A stretch of DNA of 64,000 nt from Lysobacteraceae bacterium NML93-0793. GTDB lineage: Bacteria; Pseudomonadota; Gammaproteobacteria; Xanthomonadales; Xanthomonadaceae. Below, piece by piece: positions 1-9,586 of the stretch. The stretch covers positions 1 to 64,000 of the forward strand of contig NTJG01000009.1 in the NCBI GenBank assembly GCA_002324875.1. The letters are read 5' to 3'. How positions within the stretch are numbered: position 1 is the stretch's first letter; every line of letters starts with the position of its first letter. Under the pieces are notes generated by a model. That model was given only the letters and a program-made list of their open reading frames with translations. It did no database searches and had not been told where the DNA came from. A program made the position numbers and the translations under genes.

Positions 1-204
1 GTCGACGATGCGCCCGGCGTGCAGGCGGCTGCGCTGCAGGCCGCGACCCGGCGACTCGCGGGCGCCGGCGCCCGCGCGCAGATGCCGCCGCCCCCCGCGA
101 TCCCTGCCGTCGTCTGGTTCTTCGCCTGGTTGCTGGTCACCGCGCTGCTGTGGGCGCTGCACCGCATGCGACGCGGGCGCGGCGGCGTCGTCCCCACCGC
201 CTGA
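1..204 (+). CDS. C-terminal end of an unidentified single-span membrane protein (partial)
   Basis: An open frame runs in from the window edge and stops at a TGA ending at 204, giving 67 residues. The visible part has an Ala/Arg-rich stretch, a proline run (PPPP), one hydrophobic segment of about 18 residues (VVWFFAWLLVTALLWAL) and then an Arg-rich tail, which predicts a membrane-anchored C-terminus with its basic end in the cytoplasm. The N-terminal part, and so the function, lies outside the window. An in-frame ATG at 19 exists, but the frame is open right to the edge, so I treat the gene as truncated. Confidence 0.5.
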   Translation, partial: VDDAPGVQAAALQAATRRLAGAGARAQMPPPPAIPAVVWFFAWLLVTALLWALHRMRRGRGGVVPTA

Positions 205-303
205 GTGCGCCACCCGCGCTGCGGACACGGCCTGTTCACAGATCCTTGAACGGGACTTCGGCGACCCTAGGCGTCCTGCCGCACGTCGGCCTGCCCGGGG
301 TGT

Positions 304-1356
304 GTGGCGTTGCGAGTCCGTGTCCTGTTGTCACTGAGCGTGCTGCTGGCGGCCTGCAGCGATGCGCCCGACGCCCCGCCGCCGCCGCGCCCGGTGATCG
401 TCCAACCGGTCGAAAGCGCGTCCGCCGACCGCACGCTGCGCCTGCCCGGGCGTGTGGAGGCCGCCGAAGGCACCGAACTCGCGTTCCAGGCTGATGGCCG
501 CATCACCCGGTATCGGGTGAGCGACGGCGAACGGGTCGAACGCGGCCAGGTCCTGGCCGAACTCGACGACACCGACTACCGCCTGCAACTGGGCGAGGCC
601 GAGGTCGCCCTGCGGACCGCCGAGGCCGATGTCGCCCGCCGCCGCGGCCTGCGCGACGAAGGCATCCTCGCGCCGGCCGCGGTGGAACAGGCCGAGGCGC
701 AGCTGGCGAGCACGCGCGCGAACCGCGACGCCGCCGCGCGCCAGGTCGGATTCACCCGGCTGCGCGCGCCGTACGCGGGCGTGGTGGTGCGCCGCCTCGC
801 CGCGGCCGGCGTGGTGGTGCCGGCCGGCGAACCGGTGCTGCGGATGCAGGATGCGGACCTGATCGAGGTCGTCGTCGACGTGCCCGAGCGCGACGCCGCG
901 CGCCTGGCGTTCGGTCCCGCACTCGTCGCCCGCGGTCGCGTGCTCGCGTTGCCCGAACTGCCGCCGATGGTCCTGGCCTACCGTGAACATGCGACCGCGC
1001 CGGATGCGCAGTCACGCAGCTATCGGCTGGCGCTGCGCGGTACGCCGCCGCCGGGCGCCAACGTACTGCCCGGCATGGCGGTGAAGGTGGCGATCGAAGA
1101 CCCGGCGCCCGCCACGCTCGCGGCCGGCCAGCACCGTGTGCCGGCGAGCGCGGTGCTGAGCGCGGCCGACGGGCAGGCGGTGGTGTGGATGGTGGGCCAG
1201 GACGGCGCCGCGCAGCCGGTGCCGGTGCGGGTGCACGCGATCGAGGGCACGCAGGCGCGCATCGAAGGCGAACTTGCGCCATCGGCGCAGGTGGTCGTCG
1301 CCGGGGCACGCCTGCTGCAGGCCGGGCAGATCGTCGAACCGCGCACCCGGCGCTGA
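304..1356 (+). CDS. RND efflux periplasmic adaptor lipoprotein (membrane fusion protein)
   Basis: This is the periplasmic adaptor of a tripartite RND pump, linking the inner-membrane permease (next gene) to the outer-membrane channel encoded third. The 350-residue protein starts at a GTG. It has a lipoprotein signal with lipobox LLAAC (Cys18), then the HlyD-type barrel-sandwich halves (PGRVEAAEGTELAFQADGRI; later YAGVVVRRLAAAGVVVPAG) flanking an alpha-helical hairpin around residues 95-140, and a beta-barrel and membrane-proximal domain at the C-terminus. TTG at 310 or GTG at 316 are possible alternative starts. The gene ends six bases before the permease start, so the two are almost certainly co-transcribed. 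The substrate cannot be read from sequence. Confidence 0.9.
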   Translation: MALRVRVLLSLSVLLAACSDAPDAPPPPRPVIVQPVESASADRTLRLPGRVEAAEGTELAFQADGRITRYRVSDGERVERGQVLAELDDTDYRLQLGEAEVALRTAEADVARRRGLRDEGILAPAAVEQAEAQLASTRANRDAAARQVGFTRLRAPYAGVVVRRLAAAGVVVPAGEPVLRMQDADLIEVVVDVPERDAARLAFGPALVARGRVLALPELPPMVLAYREHATAPDAQSRSYRLALRGTPPPGANVLPGMAVKVAIEDPAPATLAAGQHRVPASAVLSAADGQAVVWMVGQDGAAQPVPVRVHAIEGTQARIEGELAPSAQVVVAGARLLQAGQIVEPRTRR

Positions 1357-1362
1357 CCCGGC

Positions 1363-4300
1363 ATGGAGATCGCGCGTTACGCCATCCGCCACCCGGTCAA
1401 TGTCTGGCTGCTGATCCTCGCCTGCCTGGTCGGCGGCGTGTTCGCCTATTTCAATCTCGAGCGGCTGGAAGACCCCGAGTTCACGATCAAGGAAGCGGTC
1501 GTGACCACGATCTACCCCGGCGCCAGCGCCGAACAGGTCGAGCGCGAAGTCAGCGACGTGCTCGAAAGCGCGGTCCAGCAGCTCACCCAGCTCAAGCAGG
1601 TGCGCACGACGTCGCGGCCCGGCTATTCCGAGCTGCGGGTGGAGATCCTCGAGCGCTATTCCAGCGAGGAGATTCCGCAGATCTGGGACGAGTTGCGGCG
1701 CAAGATCAACGACACCGCGCCCAGCCTGCCGCCCGGTGCGCAGGCACCGGTGGTCAACGACGATTTCGGCGATGTCTTCGGCCTGTACTACGCGATGACC
1801 GGCGACGGCCTCACCCGCACCGAGCTGCACGAGGCCGCCAAGACCCTGCGCCGCGGCTTGTTGCCGGTGGAGGGCGTGGGCAAGATCGAGATCGCCGGCG
1901 CGATCGAGGAACGGTTCGTCGTCGAGATTCCGCAGGCGCGCCTCGCCGCGCTGCGCATCGCGCCCGAGGAGATCGCCGGCGCACTGGCCGATGCGGAAAC
2001 CGAACTGCACGCCGGTGGGCTGCGCAGCGAGGACCTGTACCTGCGCGTCGCGCCCGGCGGCGCCTTCGATACGCTGCAGGCCCTGCGCACGTTGCCGGTG
2101 GGGCGCGGCGATGCGCGGGTGACCCTCGGCGACATCGCGCAGATCCGCCGCGAGTTCGCCGAGCGGCCGGCCCAGATCATCCGCCACGACGGGCGCGAGG
2201 CGCTGACCATCGGCGTCGCCGGCCTGCCGTCGGTGAACATCGTCGACGTGGGCAAGGCCGTCGACGCGGCCCTGGCGCGGCTCGAGCCGACCCTGCCGCT
2301 CGGCGTCGAACTGCATCCGGTCTACCAGCAGGCCGATGTCGTCGACGCGGCGGTCACCAGCTTTGCGATCAACGTGGCGATGTCGCTGGGCATCGTGATC
2401 GGCGTGCTGTGTCTGGTGATGGGCTGGCGCGCCGGCGTGATCATCGGCAGCGTGCTGCTGCTGACCGTCGGCGGCACGCTGCTGGCGATGTACCTGCTGG
2501 GCCTGCAGCTCGAACGCGTGTCGCTGGCGGCGCTGGTGATCGCGATGGGCATGCTGGTCGACAACGCCGTGGTGATCTGCGACGGCATGCAGGTGCGGCT
2601 GCGCCAGGGGCACTCGGCGATGCGCGCGGCGCGCGAGTCGGTCAGGCTGACGCAATGGTCGCTGCTCGGCGCGACCATCATCGGCATCCTCGCGTTCGCC
2701 GGCATCGGCCTGTCGCAGGACACCACCGGTGAATTCCTGTTCTCGCTGTTCTCGGTGATCCTGATCTCGCTGCTGCTCAGCTGGGTGCTGGCGATCACCG
2801 TGGTGCCGCTGCTGGGCTACTGGTGGCTGGCGTCGAAGGACGCGCGCGAGCGCGACGACGAAGACGGACGCGACGGCGACGGCGATGCGGGCGACAGCCC
2901 CTACCGGGGCAGGTTCTACGACCGCTTCCGCGGCGTGCTCGATGCGCGGCTCGGTCGCGCCGGCCTGACCGTGACCCTGGCGACACTGCTGACCATCGGC
3001 TGCGTCGTCGGATTCGGCTTCCTGCCGCAGTCGTTCTTTCCGCCCGCGTCCACGCCGATGGCCTTCGTCGACATCAACACCCGCCAGGGTAGCGACATCC
3101 GCGCCACCGACGCCGCGGTGCGCGAGGTCGAGGATTATCTGGCCGATGCGTTTCCCGAGGTGCGCAGCCGGGTCGCGTTCGTGGGGCAGGGCGCGTCGCG
3201 CTTCATGCTGACCTACGCGCCGGCGATGCCCGACAGCGCGTTCGCGCAGGTCATCCTGCTGGTCGACGATGCCGACGTGCTCGAGGACATGCTCACCCGG
3301 CTCAATCGCGAAGCCGGTGAGCGCTTCCCGGAACTGCGCGTGCACGCGGCGCGGCTGATGTTCGGCGGCGCGTCCGAGGCGCGCGTCGAGGCGCGCTTCA
3401 GCGGTCCCTCGGGCGAGACGCTGCGCGAGATCGCGGCGCGTGCCGAGGCCATTTTCCGCGACACGCCGATGCTCGAGAACGTGCACCACGACTGGGGCGA
3501 ACGCGAGCTCGTGCTGCGGCCGCGGCTGGATCTGCAGCGCATGGCCGAGGCCGGACTCGGCCGACAGGACATCGCCCAGGCGCTGACCATGGCCACCGAA
3601 GGCGTGCCGCTGGCGGTGCTGCGCGAGGGCGATGCGCAGCGCCAGGTGCTGCTGCGCGCGCCGGACGACGAGCGCCCTGCGCCGGAAGGCCTGCTCGATC
3701 GCCTCGCCTGGAGCGCGGGCGCGACGGCCTACGTCCCGATCGCCCAGGTGGCCGATCGCGTCGACGTGGTGCAGGAGGACGCCGCGATCCAGCGCCGCGA
3801 TCGCGTGCGCACCATCGCCGTGCAGGCCGAGCCGGTGGTCGGCGTGGAGGCGAGCGACGCCCATGCCGACATCCGCGAGGCGATCGAAGCCATGCCGCTG
3901 CCGCCCGGCTACACCCTGACCTGGGGCGGCGAATTCGAGAGTTCCGGCGATGCGCAGACGGCCCTGATGCGCACGCTGCTGCTGCCGTATCTGGGCATGA
4001 TCCTGGTGACCGTGCTGCTGTTTTCCCGCGTGCGCCAGCCGGTGGTGATCTGGCTGGTGGTGCCGATGTCGATCTGCGGCGTGACCATCGGGCTGGCGAT
4101 CTCCGGCCAGCCGTTCGGCTTCGTGGCGCTGCTCGGTCTGCTCAGCCTGACCGGCCTGCTGCTCAAGAACGCGATCGTGCTGGTGGAGGAGATCGACCGC
4201 CGGATGGCCGGAGGCGGCAATGGCCGCGCCGCGATCGTCGAAGCGACGACGAGCCGCCTGGTGCCGGTGACGATGGCGGCCGGCACCACGGTGCTGGGCA

Positions 4301-4467
4301 TGGTGCCGCTGCTGTTCGACGATCTGTTCGCATCGCTGGCCGTGACGATCATGGGCGGTCTGGCGTTCGCGACCGTGCTCACCCTGGTCGTCGTGCCGTG
4401 CCTGTACCTGCTGGTCTTCAAGGTGCCGCGCGACGACGACCGCAGGACCGAGGAGGCACGCGCATGA
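1363..4467 (+). CDS. RND efflux transporter permease (HAE1-type)
   Basis: This is the inner-membrane proton-driven pump of the RND superfamily, 1034 residues, the usual length. It has an N-terminal membrane segment (IRHPVNVWLLILACLVGGV), two large periplasmic porter regions, and two blocks of membrane spans around residues 330-500 and 860-1020. The TM4 signature reads GMLVDNAVVICDG, so the second Asp of the AcrB-type DD pair is Asn. The TM10-11 region has LLKNAIVLVEEIDRR. A strongly acidic, Gly-rich cytoplasmic insert (about residues 491-512, Asp/Glu/Arg rich) follows TM6. The gene lies between the adaptor and the outer-membrane lipoprotein, sharing an ATGA overlap with the latter. Drug or solvent export is likely; the substrate is unknown. 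Confidence 0.92.
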   Translation: MEIARYAIRHPVNVWLLILACLVGGVFAYFNLERLEDPEFTIKEAVVTTIYPGASAEQVEREVSDVLESAVQQLTQLKQVRTTSRPGYSELRVEILERYSSEEIPQIWDELRRKINDTAPSLPPGAQAPVVNDDFGDVFGLYYAMTGDGLTRTELHEAAKTLRRGLLPVEGVGKIEIAGAIEERFVVEIPQARLAALRIAPEEIAGALADAETELHAGGLRSEDLYLRVAPGGAFDTLQALRTLPVGRGDARVTLGDIAQIRREFAERPAQIIRHDGREALTIGVAGLPSVNIVDVGKAVDAALARLEPTLPLGVELHPVYQQADVVDAAVTSFAINVAMSLGIVIGVLCLVMGWRAGVIIGSVLLLTVGGTLLAMYLLGLQLERVSLAALVIAMGMLVDNAVVICDGMQVRLRQGHSAMRAARESVRLTQWSLLGATIIGILAFAGIGLSQDTTGEFLFSLFSVILISLLLSWVLAITVVPLLGYWWLASKDARERDDEDGRDGDGDAGDSPYRGRFYDRFRGVLDARLGRAGLTVTLATLLTIGCVVGFGFLPQSFFPPASTPMAFVDINTRQGSDIRATDAAVREVEDYLADAFPEVRSRVAFVGQGASRFMLTYAPAMPDSAFAQVILLVDDADVLEDMLTRLNREAGERFPELRVHAARLMFGGASEARVEARFSGPSGETLREIAARAEAIFRDTPMLENVHHDWGERELVLRPRLDLQRMAEAGLGRQDIAQALTMATEGVPLAVLREGDAQRQVLLRAPDDERPAPEGLLDRLAWSAGATAYVPIAQVADRVDVVQEDAAIQRRDRVRTIAVQAEPVVGVEASDAHADIREAIEAMPLPPGYTLTWGGEFESSGDAQTALMRTLLLPYLGMILVTVLLFSRVRQPVVIWLVVPMSICGVTIGLAISGQPFGFVALLGLLSLTGLLLKNAIVLVEEIDRRMAGGGNGRAAIVEATTSRLVPVTMAAGTTVLGMVPLLFDDLFASLAVTIMGGLAFATVLTLVVVPCLYLLVFKVPRDDDRRTEEARA

Positions 4468-5978
4468 AGATCTCCAGGCTCGGTGTCCTCGCGGCCGCGC
4501 TCGCGCTCGCCGCCTGCAGCACGCCGCCGGTGCGCGAGCGGCCGCCGCTGCCGGCGGCCTACTACGCGCCCGCGGGTGATGCCGCGCGGCCGGCCGATCC
4601 GGCGGCGCTCGCATACTGGTGGCGCCAGTTCGACGATCCGCTGCTGGCGGAACTGGTCGAGACCGCGCTGGTCCGCAATCTCGACCAGCAGGCGGCGCTG
4701 GCCCAGCTGCGCATCGCACGCGCGCAACTGCGGCAATCCCGCGCGGCGCTGCTGCCGCGGCTCGATCTCGGCGGTCAGGCCAGCCGCCAGATCATCAATA
4801 CCGATGCGCTGGCCGACACGCCGCTGGGCGAAGAATTCGATGTCGGCGGTGACGTCAATTTCGACACCTGGCAACTGGCGCTGCAGGCCGAGTGGGAAGT
4901 GGATCTGTTCGGCGCGAACCGGCTGCGCCGCGACGGGGCCGGGCGCCAGGTGCAATCGGCCGAGGCGCAGCTGGTGGCGGTGCGCCTGGGCGTCGCGTCC
5001 AATCTCGCGCAGGGCTACGTGCAGGCGCGCGCGCTGCTCGCCCAGCGTGCACTGCTCGACGAAGGCGTGCGCATCGCGCGCGAGGCCGAGCGTGTCGCCG
5101 ACGGGCGCTTCCGGCTGGGCGAGGTCACCCGCCTGGATGTGGAAGCCGCCGGCGCGCAGCGCGCGGCGCTCGAAGCGCAGCGCGGCGACATCGACGCCGG
5201 TCTCGCCGAAACCGCGTTCGCGCTGGATACGCTGATCGACCGGCCGCACGGAACGGTGCTACAGCGCCTGGGCGATGGCACGCGCGTGCCGATGGCCGAT
5301 GCCGGGATTCCGCGTGGCCAGCCGATGGATCTGTTGCGCCGGCGACCCGACGTCATCGCCGCGGTCGCCGGGCTGGAGGCCGCCGAACTGGCGGCGCTGG
5401 CCAGCCGCCGCGACCTGTTCCCCAAGCTGGGGGTCAGCGCGGCGCTCGGGCGCAGCGGGGTCGCGATCGGCGATCTGTCCGGCGCTTCGGACCTGCGCTC
5501 GCTCGCCGCGCAGCTCGGGTTTCCGTGGCTGGACTTCGGCGCCAGCCGCGCGGCGATCGATCTCGCCGACGCGCAGGCCGACGCCGGCTTCGTCGAGCTG
5601 CGCCAGGCGCTGGCCACCGCATTGCAGGAGGTCGAGACCGCGACCGCCCAGCTCGCCGCGCGCGGGGCGCAGCGCGCCGCCCGTGGGGAGGCGCTGTCAC
5701 GCGCCGAACGCACCCGGGCGATGGCCCGACGCACCTACGAGGTGGGCCTGGCCAACCTCGCCGACCTGCTCGATGCCGAGCGCGCATGGCTCGATGCACG
5801 CCAGCAGGCGCTCGACACCGAGCGCGCCGTCGCACTCGCACAGATCGCGCTCTACACCGCGCTGGGCGGTGGCTGGCGTGCGCCGGACGCCGCCGCGCCG
5901 CAGGAGGCCGCGGTACGCGACACCATCGAGTCCGTGCCCGATCGCATCCGCGCACCCGCGTCGCCCGCTGGCGATTGA
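4464..5978 (+). CDS. RND efflux outer-membrane lipoprotein (NodT/OprM family)
   Basis: This is the third component of the tripartite pump: a TolC-like outer-membrane channel of 504 residues. The ATG at 4464 overlaps the permease TGA (ATGA), which fixes the start, and the resulting N-terminus is a clean lipoprotein signal ending in lipobox LAAC (Cys18). The typical NodT layout follows: the YWWRQFDDPLLAELV motif near residue 55, the EWEVDLFG motif near residue 145, the RRRPDVIAA motif near 295, and long amphipathic helices in both halves. An open frame extends upstream to 4398 inside the permease gene but lacks any signal sequence. Confidence 0.93.
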   Translation: MKISRLGVLAAALALAACSTPPVRERPPLPAAYYAPAGDAARPADPAALAYWWRQFDDPLLAELVETALVRNLDQQAALAQLRIARAQLRQSRAALLPRLDLGGQASRQIINTDALADTPLGEEFDVGGDVNFDTWQLALQAEWEVDLFGANRLRRDGAGRQVQSAEAQLVAVRLGVASNLAQGYVQARALLAQRALLDEGVRIAREAERVADGRFRLGEVTRLDVEAAGAQRAALEAQRGDIDAGLAETAFALDTLIDRPHGTVLQRLGDGTRVPMADAGIPRGQPMDLLRRRPDVIAAVAGLEAAELAALASRRDLFPKLGVSAALGRSGVAIGDLSGASDLRSLAAQLGFPWLDFGASRAAIDLADAQADAGFVELRQALATALQEVETATAQLAARGAQRAARGEALSRAERTRAMARRTYEVGLANLADLLDAERAWLDARQQALDTERAVALAQIALYTALGGGWRAPDAAAPQEAAVRDTIESVPDRIRAPASPAGD

Positions 5979-6142
5979 GTCGCCGAGAGGTGGGCGCCCG
6001 GATGCGTGCTCGCCGCAGCGGAGGCGTGGCCGACGATCCGCCCGTGCGCCGAAGCACGCGCCTCCGCTCCGCTCGCGCCGGGGTGCGGGCCGGAGGCCGA
6101 TCGACTAGGCTCGCGCGTCCCGCGACCCCGCGGAAAGGAGCG

Positions 6143-6979
6143 ATGACGATGCAGAGAGAACCCGCAGGCGGCGGCCGTCCGACGTCGAATACGGCGCCGC
6201 GCGCATGCGCACTGGCGGTCGTCGCGTGGGTGCTGCTGGCGAGCGGATGCGCGCCGCCGCCCGGCGAGTTCGGCGGCGGCGCGGCGTCGGGGTCCGCCGG
6301 CGCACCTGCGGACGGCGACGCGCTGCTGGCCTACGAGCACACGGTGGGTGTGGAGCTGGCGTCCGAGGCGATCGTGCCGCGCCTGCAGGCCATCCAGACC
6401 GCCTGTCGCGACGCGCGGTTCGGGGCGTGCACGCTGCTCGAAGCCCAGCAGTCGGCCGGCGACTGGCCGCGCGCGCGGGTCGTGCTGCGCATGGCCCCGG
6501 CCGGCATCGAGCCGATGATCGCGCTGGCCGGCGAAGACGGTGACGCCGGCGAGCGCAGCACGCGCACGGAGGATCTCGCGGTGGCCGTACGCGACACCCG
6601 CACCGCACAGGACCGTCTGGCCAGGGAACTGGAGCGCCTGCAGGCCTTCGAGGGACGACCGGGGCTGTCGGTGGCCGACATGATCGCGCTCGCCGAGCGC
6701 ATCGCCGCGACCGAAGCGCAGATCGAGGCCGCGCAGCGCGAGGCGGCCCAGCAGCGTCGACGCATCGACACCCAGTTGCTGACCGTCGACCTGCGCGCGC
6801 GCAGCGGCGCCGGGGGGCGCGGTGAAGTCGCGCGCGCAGTCGCTGACATCGGCGACACGCTCGCGATGGGCACGGCCTGGACCATCCGCGCCGCGGCGTT
6901 CCTGTTGCCGCTGGGTCTGGTGCTGGTGGCGGCCGGCGCGGGCCTGCGCACGTGGTGGCGACGCCGGCGCCGGGCCTGA
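6143..6979 (+). CDS. DUF4349 family lipoprotein with C-terminal membrane anchor
   Basis: A 278-residue predicted lipoprotein. The ATG at 6143 has a good Shine-Dalgarno sequence (AAAGGAG, 6134-6140) and gives a signal ending in LLASGC. The body has a folded domain (about residues 65-130) followed by a long charged Ala/Arg/Glu-rich coiled coil (about 145-215) and one hydrophobic span (about 248-268) with an Arg cluster (WWRRRRRA) at the end. That architecture matches DUF4349 proteins, whose function is not known. The gene stands alone between the efflux operon and the aldo/keto reductase, with about 160 bp of untranslated DNA upstream. Assignment to DUF4349 is by layout, from memory. Confidence 0.65.
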   Translation: MTMQREPAGGGRPTSNTAPRACALAVVAWVLLASGCAPPPGEFGGGAASGSAGAPADGDALLAYEHTVGVELASEAIVPRLQAIQTACRDARFGACTLLEAQQSAGDWPRARVVLRMAPAGIEPMIALAGEDGDAGERSTRTEDLAVAVRDTRTAQDRLARELERLQAFEGRPGLSVADMIALAERIAATEAQIEAAQREAAQQRRRIDTQLLTVDLRARSGAGGRGEVARAVADIGDTLAMGTAWTIRAAAFLLPLGLVLVAAGAGLRTWWRRRRRA

Positions 6980-7124
6980 GCCTGCGCCCGGACCTGCGCG
7001 GTTGTCGGGGGCGGAGGGGTGGGGCAGACTCGAATGGCCGCGGCCCGGCCGCAGGCACCCGATGCGCGCTCATGCGCCGCCCCTGGCGCAGGCATCGCCT
7101 GCGCCTCGCCTCCAGGAGAACGCC

Positions 7125-8075
7125 GTGGTCACTCGTCGTGATGCCCTGAAACTCTCGCTCGGTGCCGGTCTGGCACTCGCCGCCCCCAAGTTCGCCTTCG
7201 CCGCGCCGGCCGGCGCCGCGATCACCCGCGCGATTCCATCCAGCGGCGAACGCCTGCCGGTGATCGGCCTGGGCAGTTCGGCCACGTTCTCGCGCGCCGC
7301 GGGCGACGATGCGGCGTCGCTGTCGGACGTGCTGCGCACCCTGATCAGCGAAGGCGGCAAGGTCTTCGACACCGCGCCGAGCTACGGCGAGTCCGAAGCC
7401 GTGGCCGGCCGCGCCGTGCAGCAACTCGGCATCGCCGACGAGGTGTTCTGGGCGACCAAGGTCAACGTCGCCGGCCGCGAGGCCGATGCCAAGGCCGATC
7501 CGGACCGCGCGCGTGCGCAGCTCGACACCTCGTTCGAGCGCCTCGGCCGCACCGCGATCGATCTGATCCAGGTGCACAACCTCGGCGACATTCCCACCCA
7601 GCTGGGCCTGCTCAAGGCGCTGAAGGCCGAGAAGCGCGTGCGCTACATCGGCGTCACGTCCACCAGCAAGCCGGCCTACCCGAAGCTGATCGAGACCATG
7701 CGCAACGAGCCGCTGGATTTCATCGGCGTCGACTATGCGGTCGACAACCGCGACGTCGAGGAGACCATCCTGCCGCTGGCCGCCGAACGCGGCATCGGCG
7801 TGCTGGTCTATGCGCCGTTCGGCCGTACCCGGCTGTGGCAGCGCGTCGCCGACCGGCCGGTGCCCGACTGGGCGCAGGATTTCGACGCGACCACCTGGGG
7901 CCAGTTCTTCCTCAAGTTCGTGGTCTCGCACCCGGCCGTGACCTGCGCCACCCCGGCCACCAGCCGCGTCGCCAATCTGGTCGACAATCTCGGCGCCGGC
8001 CGCGGACGCCTGCCCGATGCCGACCAGCGCCAGCGCATGATCGAACTGATCGACGGCCTGCCCGCGGCAAGCTGA
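7125..8075 (+). CDS. Tat-exported aldo/keto reductase
   Basis: A 316-residue NAD(P)H-dependent oxidoreductase of the aldo/keto reductase superfamily. The GTG start at 7125 follows an AGGAG at 7114-7118. The N-terminus carries a twin-arginine signal (TRRDALKLSLGAG, hydrophobic stretch, then AFAAPAGA), so the enzyme should be folded in the cytoplasm and exported by Tat. The catalytic tetrad is visible: Asp and Tyr in FDTAPSYGES, Lys in FWATKVN and His in LIQVHNLGD. The usual AKR C-terminal cofactor-binding stretch is shorter than in classic enzymes. It stands alone, and its substrate is unknown. Confidence 0.88.
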   Translation: MVTRRDALKLSLGAGLALAAPKFAFAAPAGAAITRAIPSSGERLPVIGLGSSATFSRAAGDDAASLSDVLRTLISEGGKVFDTAPSYGESEAVAGRAVQQLGIADEVFWATKVNVAGREADAKADPDRARAQLDTSFERLGRTAIDLIQVHNLGDIPTQLGLLKALKAEKRVRYIGVTSTSKPAYPKLIETMRNEPLDFIGVDYAVDNRDVEETILPLAAERGIGVLVYAPFGRTRLWQRVADRPVPDWAQDFDATTWGQFFLKFVVSHPAVTCATPATSRVANLVDNLGAGRGRLPDADQRQRMIELIDGLPAAS

Positions 8076-8254
8076 GGCAGGTCCGGGTCACTGCTGCCAT
8101 CCCTGCGTCGGCGGGGATCCTGCGCCTTCTGGTCTGGCGATGCCGGATGCTGGACACCCGTCTGGCCGGTCCCGCGTGAGCCGCGGGAACGACGGCCGGG
8201 CGGAAGGGGTCAGACCGCCCTCGATCCGTCCGTCCCGGGCGTCGCCTGCAGCGA

Positions 8255-9151
8255 TCACCTCGCCGGCGGGGTGAACCGGCCCAGCGGAATGCGCAGATAG
8301 CGCCGGCCGTTCGCCTCGGGCTCCGGCAGGCGGCCGCCGCGGATGTTGACCTGCAAGGCATGCAGCATCAGGGCGGGCAGCGGCAGCGTGGCGTCACGCG
8401 CCTGGCGGGTCCGGACGAACGACGCCTTGTCGACATTGCCGGCCAGATGGATATTGCGCGCGCGCTGTTCGGCCACCGTGCTCATGCAGGCCGGATCGCG
8501 ACCGTCCTTGCCGTAGTCGTGACCGACGAACAGCGCGGTGTCGTCGGGCAGGGCGAGGATGCGCTGCAGCGTGGCGTAGAGCTGGTGCGCATCGCCGCCC
8601 GGAAAGTTGGCGCGCGAGGTGCCGCTGTCGGGCATCATCAGCGTGTCGTGGACGAAGGCGTTGCTGCCGATCACATAGCTGATCGAAGCCATCGTGTGGC
8701 CCGGCGAGAACAGCACCCGCGCCTGCAGCGCACCGATGGAGAAGGTGTCGCCGTCGGCGAACAGCCGGTCCCACTGGCGCCCGTCGGTGGCCAGATCGTC
8801 GAGACCGTAGAGATCCTTCCACAGCGTCTGGACCCCGGTGACGCGCTCGCCGATCGCCATCGGCGCATCCAGGCGCTCCTTGAGGTACGCCGCGGCCGAG
8901 AGGTGGTCGGCATGCGGATGGGTGTCGAGGATCCACACGACCTGGAGCCCTTCGCGCTCGACGTGGGCGAGCAGTGCATCGGCATTCGTGGTCGCGACAT
9001 GGCCCACCTTCTCGTCGAAGTCGAGCACCGGGTCGATAATCGCAGCCTGGCGGCTGGCCGGATCGGCGATCACGTACTGGAAGCTGCCGGTCTTCCGGTC
9101 GTACAGCGAATGGACGAGGGCGTCTTCGCGCGGATGATGATGCAGGGGCAT
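8255..9151 (-). CDS. MBL-fold persulfide-dioxygenase-like hydrolase
   Basis: A 298-residue metallo-beta-lactamase-fold protein of the ETHE1/Blh persulfide dioxygenase group, expected to oxidise glutathione persulfide to sulfite with a single iron. It shows DTHPHADHL (HxHxDH metal motif), a later SPGHTMAS histidine, LMMPDSGT, and GHDYG near residue 215. The N-terminus is His-rich (LHHHPRED). It is the last gene of a minus-strand run peroxiredoxin, ArsR repressor, then this gene, starting 20 bp after the ArsR stop. A paralogue of similar length lies on the opposite strand at 10361. The enzyme class follows from family and context; activity is inferred. Confidence 0.85.
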   Translation of the reverse strand: MPLHHHPREDALVHSLYDRKTGSFQYVIADPASRQAAIIDPVLDFDEKVGHVATTNADALLAHVEREGLQVVWILDTHPHADHLSAAAYLKERLDAPMAIGERVTGVQTLWKDLYGLDDLATDGRQWDRLFADGDTFSIGALQARVLFSPGHTMASISYVIGSNAFVHDTLMMPDSGTSRANFPGGDAHQLYATLQRILALPDDTALFVGHDYGKDGRDPACMSTVAEQRARNIHLAGNVDKASFVRTRQARDATLPLPALMLHALQVNIRGGRLPEPEANGRRYLRIPLGRFTPPAR

Positions 9152-9170
9152 GGCGGCTCCTCGTGTGGGT

Positions 9171-9584
9171 TCAGCGGGTCACGCGTGCGAAGCGCGCGGC
9201 CTGGGTGCCGGGCGTGCGGGCGGCATCCGGCGCCGGCGAAGCGCTCGCCGGTTCGACGCCGAGCGCAGGCAGGCCGCTGCCGTCGCCGCAGAAGATCGCG
9301 TGCAGCGCGCCGAGCAGCGTGCGCACACGCGGATCGGCGATCGAGTAGTGGATCGAGCGCGATTCACGCCGGGTCTTGACCAGATCGAAACGGCGCAGCT
9401 CGGCCAGCTGCTGGGACAGCCCCGGCTGGCGCAGGCCCAGATCGCGTTCGAGATCGGCCACTGACGGCTCGCCCTGGGCGATCTGGCACAGCAACAGCAG
9501 GCGGGTGGGCGTGGCCATCGTGCGCAGCAGTTCGGCCACTTCGGGCACCTGCGCCTTCATCGCGTCGAGGTGGGCGGTCGTCAT
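9171..9584 (-). CDS. bigR: BigR/SqrR-like ArsR-family repressor
   Basis: A small winged-helix repressor (137 residues from the ATG at 9584; a GTG at 9590 is equally open). The ArsR core is clear: MATPTRLLLLCQIAQGEPSV, recognition helix LRQPGLSQQLAELRR, and wing TRRESRSIHYSI. It has exactly the two cysteines typical of persulfide sensors of the BigR/SqrR group, Cys33 in helix 2 (LLCQ) and Cys99 in helix 5 (IFCGDG), rather than the CVC metal-site motif of arsenic sensors. A Pro/Ala-rich tail follows. The gene overlaps the end of the peroxiredoxin gene, so the two are coupled. It is expected to repress both divergent units until sulfane sulfur oxidises the cysteine pair. Confidence 0.85.
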   Translation of the reverse strand: MTTAHLDAMKAQVPEVAELLRTMATPTRLLLLCQIAQGEPSVADLERDLGLRQPGLSQQLAELRRFDLVKTRRESRSIHYSIADPRVRTLLGALHAIFCGDGSGLPALGVEPASASPAPDAARTPGTQAARFARVTR

Positions 9585-9586
9585 GA

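Noticed and set aside
1012-4719. Very long open frame on the minus strand opposite the RND permease
   Set aside because: It is antisense to an unmistakable permease, is dominated by His/Gln/Arg/Ala from high-GC codon shadowing, and has no domain or start signal.
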